Assembly (NCBI GenBank): GCA_963837025.1
Contig: CAWILT010000002.1
Location: forward strand, 62,001-126,000
Direction: 5' to 3'
Length of the DNA stretch: 64,000 nt
Source: JALZUV01 sp963837025
GTDB taxonomy: Bacteria; Pseudomonadota; Alphaproteobacteria; Rickettsiales; JALZUV01
The notes under the pieces are model-generated. The model saw nothing but the letters and a program-made list of their open reading frames with translations. It was not told where the DNA came from and ran no database searches. Shown here piece by piece: positions 57,593-64,000 of the stretch. Every line of letters starts with the position of its first letter. The first letter of the stretch is position 1. Position numbers and translations under genes: made by a program.

Positions 57593-58942
57593 TTAACCTA
57601 AAGAATATCCTTTAGACGCATTATTACGCTGATTCATGACTCGGTCTAAATTGCTGCTAATTGCAGTATCTTCAACACCAGCCATAGCCGCATCTGACAA
57701 AGCATTTTCTGAAACCTTTTGAGAAGCCTGCAGACTTGAGCGCGCCGCTTCAATATTTTTTAATGCATCAGGATTAGATAATACTGTTCCATCTTCTGAA
57801 CGGATAGCAACCGCATTACCCTCAATCCCTTTTTTCACATTATCCAGGGATTGCATTTTATATTGATATGATTCCAGTGAGGTACGTTCTGAATTATCAC
57901 GTATATTTGGCACGCCAATTTCACCTTGCACACGAATGGCGTGCATTAAATCATTTGCTTGGGCTGGCTGTGCATCTTCAAATTCTGATTTAAACTGATT
58001 TGCATTACCTAGCCAGCCTGCGGCTGCCCTACCAATCGCTTCGCCTGAATTAATGACAGCATCTCCAATTGATTTATTTCCCCTTAAAACTTCGGCTCCT
58101 TCGGTGATCACGTGTCGCGCTGCATCAGCTTTATTTAAATCTTGAAATTCATTATATTGGCGAGAAGCATATTCAGTCGTAATTTTTGCGTTATTAAACG
58201 TTACTTCTGCCAACCCTTTTCCATTTGCATCATATGCAGTGACTGTCATGTTACCATTATAGCCAGTGTAAAAAAGGTTTTCGGTTCCTTCAGGATATTT
58301 AAAATGATGCGCATCAAAAAATGCGTTTTTGATGGTTAACTCTGTGCCACGCTCAACAAAGAATGTAAGATCTTTGCGGTATTTGTTTCTTGATAGATCA
58401 ATGCTTTGATTGGTGCCCGATAATACCACCCCATCTTTTTTGCTTTTATCTAAAGGTTGATTATCAAATGGCTCATCCACATCTCGTGGCGCGCTAGCAG
58501 CTTGCGCATTGCCAAGGGGTACGGTATCTAATTCACGCGGTTGTTCGCGCTGTAAAGATTGCCCATATTGCGCGTTTAGGGAGGAGATAATATCTTGCTT
58601 TTCTTGCGGTTTTAAATTTTGCGCTTGAAATTGGGCAAATGAAACCACTTGTTCAACAGTTTCGGGTGTCATCCCCTCAATCTTTTGTTCATAATTTGCG
58701 TATTCGCTGCGCGCCATACCTATATAAGCTTGAGTTTGCGGTTGCGATAATTGCCCAGATTCAATTTTTTCATCTAGCACCAAAACATTAACGCGATGGC
58801 GCACAGCCTCTTCAATGGAAGAGAATACATTGGTTTCCACTGCCTGTGGCAAATACGAATTTCCCGCATGAGTTTCACCCAACGCACTGGCAGTGGTTAA
58901 CCCTGCAATCGCCGCCGTCTTCGCCAATCCTTTTATATCCAT
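57593..58942 (-). CDS. Secreted protein of unknown function
   Basis: 449 residues. An Ala/Thr-rich N-terminus (GLAKTAAIAGLTTASALGETHA) looks like a signal peptide. A Gln/Glu-rich helical part (~30-170) is followed by a region with beta-type sequence (LTFFVERGTELTIKNAFF) and a Ser/Asn/Ala-rich C-terminal helical half. No domain recognised. Located between the serine protease (convergent) and the VirB2 terminator. Could be a secreted effector or surface protein. The protein is not similar to its neighbours. Confidence 0.6.
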   Translation of the reverse strand: MDIKGLAKTAAIAGLTTASALGETHAGNSYLPQAVETNVFSSIEEAVRHRVNVLVLDEKIESGQLSQPQTQAYIGMARSEYANYEQKIEGMTPETVEQVVSFAQFQAQNLKPQEKQDIISSLNAQYGQSLQREQPRELDTVPLGNAQAASAPRDVDEPFDNQPLDKSKKDGVVLSGTNQSIDLSRNKYRKDLTFFVERGTELTIKNAFFDAHHFKYPEGTENLFYTGYNGNMTVTAYDANGKGLAEVTFNNAKITTEYASRQYNEFQDLNKADAARHVITEGAEVLRGNKSIGDAVINSGEAIGRAAAGWLGNANQFKSEFEDAQPAQANDLMHAIRVQGEIGVPNIRDNSERTSLESYQYKMQSLDNVKKGIEGNAVAIRSEDGTVLSNPDALKNIEAARSSLQASQKVSENALSDAAMAGVEDTAISSNLDRVMNQRNNASKGYSLG

Positions 58943-59030
58943 AATAGACCTCTCGTCTAATTTATTTAATACCTCATTATACCAAACTTTTCGTTTAAAT
59001 AGTATTAAGGTTTTATGACGTTACACCATA

Positions 59031-59058
59031 AAAAAACCCGCACAAAGGCGGGTTTTTC
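59031..59058 (-). terminator. Terminator after the second VirB2 gene
   Basis: ACCCGC (59036-59041) pairs with GCGGGT (59048-59053), flanked by A6 and T5; on the minus strand a T-run follows. It closes the VirB2 transcription unit and separates it from the unknown secreted protein gene. Confidence 0.85.
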
Positions 59059-59074
59059 TAAATATAAAAATGAT

Positions 59075-59479
59075 TTACGGATTGTATGTAGTATTGATTT
59101 TTCCTTTAGCACATGTACTGCCGCCACCTGTACCGGCGCCTTGTCCGGCAATGGCATCAACAATCGATGACGCACCAAAGATTAATGCAATACCTAGCGC
59201 AACAATAATTGCCATGCCCCAAGATACTTTACCCATCAAAGCGCCTACACCAATTACAACAATTGCAATGGTCGCTATACCAGCACCAATTGGGCCTGTA
59301 ATGGCACTTAAAATATTACAGAATAAATTATCTAAACCAGTGCCTCCACCAACACCTGCTTTACCTGGATTAGCTATAGCTTCTAGAGGCAACATGGTAA
59401 AAGCAGCTACCGCTGCAATGGCAAGCGTGCCGCGCCACAGCATGTCGATATTTTCGTTTGTCTTCATTTCAGTATTCAT
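59075..59479 (-). CDS. virB2: VirB2/TrbC-like type IV secretion pilin, downstream copy
   Basis: 134 residues. A long N-terminal leader (~1-36, ending AIA before NP) is followed by two hydrophobic helices (GIATIAIVVIGVGALMGKV and AIIVALGIALIFGASSIVD) joined by a short turn, the layout of VirB2/TrbC pilins. The core is identical to that of the second copy at 59575. Differences are limited to the mature N-terminus (NPGKAGVGGGTG) and the C-terminus (GAGTGGGSTCAKGKINTTY). No other virB gene is in the window. Confidence 0.85.
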   Translation of the reverse strand: MNTEMKTNENIDMLWRGTLAIAAVAAFTMLPLEAIANPGKAGVGGGTGLDNLFCNILSAITGPIGAGIATIAIVVIGVGALMGKVSWGMAIIVALGIALIFGASSIVDAIAGQGAGTGGGSTCAKGKINTTYNP

Positions 59480-60008
59480 GACTTATAAACTCCTTACATG
59501 AATTAATTTTTAACTTCTTCTATTACATGGTTAAAATACAATATCATATTAATGGGTTACCCAAAAATTGAATGTTATTGATAGGTAGTATTAATTTGTT
59601 TAACGGTGCATTGAGAAGTGCCAGTAGCTGCGCCTTGTCCGGCAATGGCATCAACAATCGACGAAGCACCAAATATTAATGCAATACCTAACGCCACAAT
59701 GATTGCCATACCCCAAGATACTTTACCCATTAAAGCACCCACACCAATTACAACAATTGCAATGGTCGCTATACCAGCACCAATTGGGCCTGTAATGGCA
59801 CTTAAAATATTACAGAATAAATTATCTAAACCAGTATTTTTACCTGTACCTGCTGTAATTGGATTAGCTATAGCTTCTAGAGGCAACATGGTAAAAGCAG
59901 CTACCGCTGCAATAGCGAGCGTGCCGCGCCATAACATATCGATATTTTCGTTTGTCTTCATTTCAGTATTCATGACTTATAAACTCCTTACATGAATTAA
60001 TTTTTGTT
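59466..60008 (-). repeat. Tandem duplication of the VirB2 gene with leader
   Basis: The leader and start region of both copies share about 50 bases (roughly 59466-59512 and 59960-60008), including GGAGTTTATAAG before the ATG, and the genes are near-identical over most of their length. The unit is about 500 bp. Silent differences in the core show the copies are not recent. Confidence 0.75.
59575..59973 (-). CDS. virB2: VirB2/TrbC-like type IV secretion pilin, upstream copy
   Basis: 132 residues, same leader (residues 1-38 identical) and identical two-helix core as the copy at 59075. Mature N-terminus NPITAGTGKNTG and C-terminus GAATGTSQCTVKQINTTYQ differ. GGAG 8 bases before the ATG. First gene of the pair in the direction of transcription. 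Its function would be the pilus or channel subunit of a type IV secretion system encoded elsewhere. Confidence 0.85.
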   Translation of the reverse strand: MNTEMKTNENIDMLWRGTLAIAAVAAFTMLPLEAIANPITAGTGKNTGLDNLFCNILSAITGPIGAGIATIAIVVIGVGALMGKVSWGMAIIVALGIALIFGASSIVDAIAGQGAATGTSQCTVKQINTTYQ

Positions 60009-60151
60009 TTAACTTCTTAGGTTTAGCATAACTCTATGACAAATACGTGACATAAAGCCAAAAGTTTTATGACAGTTTTTTGACCATTTTTGCATTTAAC
60101 TATGTTGTATAAGCTGTTAAACCTCATTTAAATCTTATCAAGGAGAATACT

Positions 60152-60625
60152 ATGACTGCTGCAAATACTAAAATTCAAACGATGGAACTTACTATTCCTG
60201 AGGCGAAAAATGCGCCGGGTGCGGCATATGTGCCCTATACGTTACATGAAGGCTTGGTGACGATGTCGGGTCAATTACCCATGCAAAATGGCGCGCCACA
60301 GTTTATTGGAAAAGTTGGCCGCGAGTTTTCGATTGAAGAAGGGCAAGAATGCGCAAAAATTTGTGGGTTGAACATTCTGGCACATTTACGTGCGGCTTGC
60401 GGCGGCGATTTGAACAAGGTTAAGCGCGTGCTTCGCTTAGGCATCTTCGTTAATTCACCTGATGATTTTACCGATGCACCTAAAGTGGCCAACGGTGTTT
60501 CCAATCTTTTTAAAGAAATTTTCGGCGATGAAATTGGCGCACATGCCCGCTTTGCCGTAAGCGTTGCCCAACTACCCTTCGGTGTTGCTGTGGAAGTAGA
60601 TGGCGCATTTATTATTGAAAAATAG
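60152..60625 (+). CDS. ridA: RidA-family enamine/imine deaminase
   Basis: 157 residues. RidA hydrolyses reactive 2-aminoacrylate and related enamines. GLVTMSGQLPMQNG, GLNILAHLRAACGGDLNKVKRVLRLGIFVNS and ARFAVSVAQLPFGVAVEVDGAFIIE contain the conserved Arg and Glu. AAGGAG precedes the ATG. The TraX-family gene begins 5 bp after its stop. Confidence 0.92.
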   Translation: MTAANTKIQTMELTIPEAKNAPGAAYVPYTLHEGLVTMSGQLPMQNGAPQFIGKVGREFSIEEGQECAKICGLNILAHLRAACGGDLNKVKRVLRLGIFVNSPDDFTDAPKVANGVSNLFKEIFGDEIGAHARFAVSVAQLPFGVAVEVDGAFIIEK

Positions 60626-60630
60626 GCAGT

Positions 60631-61425
60631 ATGTTTTCTTCCTTTAGGGAGCTTAAAGCACGTGCTTGCCGCTATGGCGATGAAGTTTCGACCTATGACT
60701 GGTTGAAGTTCATCGCCATTGTTTTAATGACAGTAGATCATATTGGCGCTTATCTTATTATCGATAATTCTGAATGGTATCGTACATTTGGACGCATTTG
60801 TGTACCTATTTGGTTATTTTTTGCTGGATACTCGCAATCGCGCATATTAGGTGGTGAAATTATTTGGTTGGGCATTGTACTAGCCATTATCAACTACTTT
60901 GCAGGATCGACGGTGTTTCCGTTAAATATTTTATTCAGCATCGTCATCTGCCGCTATGTTGTATTTTGGTTAAAAGAGTGTGAACTGATTGAAAAACGCC
61001 TATTCGATATATTTATTGCGTGCGCTATTCTATCCCTGCCTAGCACCATGCTATTTGAATATGGCACATTGGGCGTTTGCTTTGCAGTAATGGGAGATTT
61101 AGTGCGCCGTAATAAGCTGAGCGGCGATTTAGTGGTGTTTACAATCTTATCGACCCTATTATTTATAGCCTATCAATATTGGTGGTTCAATTTTACTATC
61201 TGGCAATATGGGTTTGTTGTGTTAGGCACAGGCTATACGGTGTGGTTGCTGTATCACTTCAAAATTGAGCCATTTGCCTATGCGCCACAAAGCGGAATGG
61301 CTAATTATATAGTTCGTCTCGTTTCACGAAATACGCTGCATTACTATTTTTACCACCGCATCCTATTACAGCTTCTGGCGCTGCTGCTGGGTATGTCAGC
61401 CTTTAAAATCTACAATTTTTACTAA
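60631..61425 (+). CDS. TraX-family membrane protein
   Basis: 264 residues with about eight TM helices. WLKFIAIVLMTVDHIGAYLI, then YRTFGRICVPIWLFFAGYSQSR is the typical TraX/acyltransferase-like start (conserved His and Arg). TraX acetylates F-pilin in E. coli; here the substrate is unknown, though the VirB2-type pilins 0.6 kb away make an interesting neighbour. Its stop overlaps that of scoB by 3 bases. Confidence 0.85.
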   Translation: MFSSFRELKARACRYGDEVSTYDWLKFIAIVLMTVDHIGAYLIIDNSEWYRTFGRICVPIWLFFAGYSQSRILGGEIIWLGIVLAIINYFAGSTVFPLNILFSIVICRYVVFWLKECELIEKRLFDIFIACAILSLPSTMLFEYGTLGVCFAVMGDLVRRNKLSGDLVVFTILSTLLFIAYQYWWFNFTIWQYGFVVLGTGYTVWLLYHFKIEPFAYAPQSGMANYIVRLVSRNTLHYYFYHRILLQLLALLLGMSAFKIYNFY

Positions 61426-62057
61426 AGCTTATTGATAAATTCCGCATCGGTGCGCGCGGTAATTTCTTCTAAATTGATGCCTTCGGCCAGCTCAATTAGT
61501 TGCAGTTGCCCATCTTTAATTTCAAACACGCCCAAATCGCTGATAATTAAATCTACCACTTGCGTACCGGTTAGCGGCAGGGCACATTGTTTAACCAGTT
61601 TGGCAGAGCCATCTTTGGCGTTATGATCCATCAACACCACGATGCGCTTCACACCTGCCACCAAATCCATGGCGCCGCCCATGCCTTTCACCATCTTACC
61701 GGGAATCATCCAGTTCGCTAAGTCGCCATTTTGCGCTACTTCCAGCGCACCAAGAATGGTTAGATCAATATGGCCGCCGCGTATCATGGCAAAGGATTCG
61801 GCAGAATCGAAATAAACCGATTCCGGCAATTGCGAAATCGTTTGCTTACCTGCGTTAATCAAATCAGCATCCACCGCATTTTCTGCTGGAAAAGGCCCCA
61901 TGCCGAGCATACCATTTTCCGATTGTAGCGTAACTTTCATGCCTTGCGGAATATAATTCGCCACCAAGGTGGGCATGCCAATACCCAAATTGACATAATA
62001 TCCATCGCGCAACTCTTGTGCGGCGCGCTTCGCCATTTGTTCACGTGTCCAAGCCAT
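61422..62057 (-). CDS. scoB: 3-oxoacid CoA-transferase subunit B
   Basis: 211 residues. LRDGYYVNLGIGMPTLVANY, the active-site SENGMLGMGP with Glu47, RGGHIDLTILGALEV and the DGQLQLIELAEG end are standard for the B subunit of succinyl-CoA:3-ketoacid transferase. The frame opens at 62126, but similarity begins at the ATG at 62057 (MAWTREQMAKRAA). Subunit A, usually adjacent, is not in the window. BdhA at the start of the window acts in the same pathway. Confidence 0.9.
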   Translation of the reverse strand: MAWTREQMAKRAAQELRDGYYVNLGIGMPTLVANYIPQGMKVTLQSENGMLGMGPFPAENAVDADLINAGKQTISQLPESVYFDSAESFAMIRGGHIDLTILGALEVAQNGDLANWMIPGKMVKGMGGAMDLVAGVKRIVVLMDHNAKDGSAKLVKQCALPLTGTQVVDLIISDLGVFEIKDGQLQLIELAEGINLEEITARTDAEFINKL

Positions 62058-62075
62058 GCTATAGGTGTAAACAAT

Positions 62076-62435
62076 ATGAATCTTACTGACAATGAGAAAG
62101 CGACAAAACGACGCCAACGCAAACAAAGTCGCCTCGAAATATTACGCAACCGTTATTGGCAAGCCACAACCGTTGATTTGCCTGAATTAGCGATTGAGCG
62201 CGGATGGCAGATACAAGAAGGCCACTGTTTTCAGCGCATTATTCTCGATAATGTATGCAAGGCTGTGTGGTATGATAAAATAGTTGAACCTGCCATTTTG
62301 CATATGAGCGAAGCACAGTTGCGCAAAGCAACCTATTTAGCAGAAGATTTGGTGAGCGGCGCCCGCCCGATTGAGCTATTGGATGAGCGCAGCAAGAAGT
62401 GGCGTGAAAACCGATCGCCCAAATTTAAATTTTAA
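62076..62435 (+). CDS. Conserved alphaproteobacterial protein of unknown function
   Basis: 119 residues from the ATG at 62076; the frame is open to 61944, over the scoB gene. Basic N-terminus (KRRQRKQSRLEILR), then RYWQATTVDLPELAIERGW, HCFQRIILDNVCKAVWYDKIVEPAILHMSEAQLRKATYLAEDLV. The pattern RGW..HCFxRIxLD..C...WYD resembles small alphaproteobacterial proteins often labelled acetyltransferase without proof. Function unknown. Divergent from scoB with 18 bases between the starts. Confidence 0.7.
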   Translation: MNLTDNEKATKRRQRKQSRLEILRNRYWQATTVDLPELAIERGWQIQEGHCFQRIILDNVCKAVWYDKIVEPAILHMSEAQLRKATYLAEDLVSGARPIELLDERSKKWRENRSPKFKF

Positions 62436-62519
62436 TGGAAAAAACGCAATAAAGCTGGCAATTTGCATAGTGAGCGATTAGCTCTATCTCACAAATTTGT
62501 TTTTAAAAAGGTACTATCC

Positions 62520-62945
62520 ATGCCCCATATAATGATTGTTTCTGGCAGTTTCTATCAAGATCTAGCGGCTGAATTGCTTAAAGGGGCTATCGCTGAGTTA
62601 GCGGCTCACGGCGTAACTTATGAGAAGTATCATGTGCCAGGCGCTTTGGAGATTCCACAAGTTATTCGATATGGTATTGCAACAAACAAATATGATGGGT
62701 TTGTTGCATTAGGCACGGTAATACGGGGTGAAACCGCCCATTATGATATTGTAGCAGGCGAAAGTGCACGTGTGTTAATGGATTTAGCGCTACAATATCA
62801 AACCCCCATCGGCAATGGTATACTCACCGTAGAAAATGACGATCAGGCTTGGGCGCGTGCTGATGTAAAACGAAAGAATAAAGGCAAAGATGCAGCCGAT
62901 GCTGTACTTTCGCTGCTTAAAATCAAAAACGCACTTACGATTTAG
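62520..62945 (+). CDS. ribH: 6,7-dimethyl-8-ribityllumazine synthase
   Basis: 141 residues, penultimate step of riboflavin synthesis. MIVSGSFYQDLAAELLKGAI, VPGALEIPQVI, ALGTVIRGETAHYDIVAGESARVLMDL and NGILTVENDDQAW are diagnostic. AAAAAGG before the ATG at 62520 decides the start (frame open to 62463). Its 3' end overlaps the convergent gene by 11 bp. Confidence 0.94.
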   Translation: MPHIMIVSGSFYQDLAAELLKGAIAELAAHGVTYEKYHVPGALEIPQVIRYGIATNKYDGFVALGTVIRGETAHYDIVAGESARVLMDLALQYQTPIGNGILTVENDDQAWARADVKRKNKGKDAADAVLSLLKIKNALTI

Positions 62946-63234
62946 CTTCTATCTTAACTGTCTGCACCAATTCACCACATAAGCTGTAGCGGCGTATCTC
63001 ACGGCTATTTTGTTGAATCCACTCATTATTTATGATCGCTACCTGTGCGTTTTCCAAATAAGGTAGTGAGATAATCTGACATTCTATTGGCTTAAAATCA
63101 GCAATCTGATTGTTATCGGTTTCACCTATAGCGCGATGAACTAAAACTGCGGCAACAAAAATAAAACCCGCTAAAAGCAATACCCCACCTGAAATAACAA
63201 CTATTTTTAACCACTTGGGGGCTTCATCTGACAT
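62935..63234 (-). CDS. Small membrane-anchored protein of unknown function
   Basis: About 99 residues. One TM helix (WLKIVVISGGVLLLAGFIFVAAVLV) near the N-terminus is followed by a polar domain (ECQIISLPYLENAQVAIINN..EIRRYSLCGELVQTVKI). It resembles small alphaproteobacterial DUF6476-type proteins. ATG at 63234 is preferred over 63285 because the helix then has the usual short N-terminal flank. Divergent from mipZ with ~90 bp between. Confidence 0.6.
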   Translation of the reverse strand: MSDEAPKWLKIVVISGGVLLLAGFIFVAAVLVHRAIGETDNNQIADFKPIECQIISLPYLENAQVAIINNEWIQQNSREIRRYSLCGELVQTVKIEAKS

Positions 63235-63325
63235 TTTTTCTGCAATCCCTTTACTCGTGTTGCAAAATAGCGTAACTTTCGCCAAAGTCTAACAATAACA
63301 ATAATGACTTACATTTTGAGGGAAC

Positions 63326-64000
63326 ATGCAGATATTTAGCTCTAAGAAAAACACCGCTTCAGCCGAGGCTAACCAGCCAACAGGCCCCGTTAGCAAAAAG
63401 AAAACTGCTCACGTTATTGTAACGGGCAATGAAAAAGGTGGATCAGGAAAAACCACCACCACCATGCATTTAATCGTAGCGCTTTTGCGCCTTGGTTTCA
63501 AAGTGGGCACGATTGATATTGACTCGCGCCAGCGCACGCTTTCACGTTACATGGAAAATCGCAAACATACCATTCGCAAGCAAGAAGTTACACTTCCTGA
63601 ATCCACCCATATGGTGATTCAAAAGAGTCCGTTTAATATTGTTGATGATGCACAAAGTGACGAGCGGGAGCGCTTTACCTCTGGCATTGAAACATTAATG
63701 GAAGAAAATGACTTTGTGGTGATTGATAGCCCCGGAAACGATACTTATCTATCGCGTCTTGCGCATTCTTATGCTGATACCGTCATCACACCTATCAATG
63801 ATAGCTTTGTTGATTTGGATGTATTGGCAACCGTCGATGGATCGACCATGCGGGTAATTCGCCCCTCCATTTATTCGGAAATGGTATGGGAGCAAAAGCT
63901 GAGCCGCGCCAAACGCGATGGTGGCAGCATTGAATGGATTGTGATGCGTAACCGCTTAACAACCATTGATGCTCGCAATAAACGCTATATGAATCAAGTG
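63326..64000 (+). CDS. mipZ: Division-site ATPase MipZ (5' part, cut by the window end)
   Basis: ParA/MinD-type ATPase. The deviant Walker A GNEKGGSGKTTTTMHLIVAL (~34-53), then TIDIDSRQRTLSRYMENR, VVIDSPGNDTYLSRLAHSYADTVITPINDSFVDLDVL and WIVMRNRLTTIDARNKR are typical of MipZ, which positions FtsZ by a polar gradient and interacts with ParB. A short basic N-terminal extension precedes. About 225 residues are present, the C-terminus lying beyond the window. GAGGGA precedes the ATG. Confidence 0.88.
   Translation, partial: MQIFSSKKNTASAEANQPTGPVSKKKTAHVIVTGNEKGGSGKTTTTMHLIVALLRLGFKVGTIDIDSRQRTLSRYMENRKHTIRKQEVTLPESTHMVIQKSPFNIVDDAQSDERERFTSGIETLMEENDFVVIDSPGNDTYLSRLAHSYADTVITPINDSFVDLDVLATVDGSTMRVIRPSIYSEMVWEQKLSRAKRDGGSIEWIVMRNRLTTIDARNKRYMNQV

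Overview
The window is AT-rich chromosomal DNA (about 40% GC by eye) from a flagellated alphaproteobacterium. The evidence is a split F1 ATP synthase locus, a CckA-type hybrid kinase, an alphaproteobacterial Tad/Cpa pilus operon, a MipZ-type ParA protein, paired HpnC/HpnD synthases, and a 23S-5S rRNA unit of alphaproteobacterial type. The 23S-5S unit has no 16S gene upstream and carries its own promoter. Together with tandem VirB2 pilin genes this recalls Rickettsiales-like or other host-associated lineages. Biosynthetic genes (aroQ, thiS, ribH, guaA, hpnCD) argue against a strongly reduced obligate parasite. I cannot place it more precisely.

Layout: 1-2.0 kb, 3-hydroxybutyrate dehydrogenase and recA. 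2.0-6.7 kb, two large serralysin-like (M10) paralogues, one with a damaged zinc motif. 6.7-8.0 kb, flagellar rod genes flgB-flgC-fliE behind a perfect CtrA-type box. 8.1-11.6 kb, small membrane proteins, a secreted nuclease-like protein, a YejE-type permease and a frameshifted prepilin. 11.7-20 kb, priA and the F1 ATP synthase genes, interrupted by a convergent deaminase (between atpH and atpA) and a YbjQ-family gene (between atpG and atpD), with no atpC. 20-27.8 kb, a glycosyltransferase, ppx, aat, aroQ, thiS, hpnC/hpnD and nadK. 27.8-35.6 kb, the Tad operon cpaBCDEF-tadBC without pilin or prepilin peptidase. 35.7-39.5 kb, guaA followed by the relics of a guaA-integrated genomic island (decayed tyrosine integrase, decayed H-NS-like gene, an intact sugar N-formyltransferase). 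39.6-46.6 kb, YfgM-like, bamB, der, flhB, cckA and a glycine-zipper lipoprotein. 46.7-51 kb, a membrane protein and the 5S/23S rRNA genes on the minus strand. 51-57.6 kb, motA, motB, clpS, clpA and a trypsin-like protease, with an unknown gene on the other strand. 57.6-60 kb, a large secreted protein of unknown function and two tandem VirB2-like pilins. 60-64 kb, ridA, a TraX-family gene, scoB, ribH, small unknowns and the start of mipZ.

How the genes fit together: flgBC-fliE, flhB and motAB belong to a flagellum. CckA, with CtrA-like boxes before flgB and less certain ones before motA, clpA and the tad operon, suggests CtrA-type cell-cycle control of motility and surface structures. Aat, ClpS and ClpA make up the bacterial N-degron pathway. 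BdhA and ScoB point to 3-hydroxybutyrate/acetoacetate use. The most unusual items are the protease/pseudoprotease pair, the VirB2 pair whose core is invariant and whose ends differ, the interrupted atp operon, the 16S-less rRNA unit and the decayed island at guaA.
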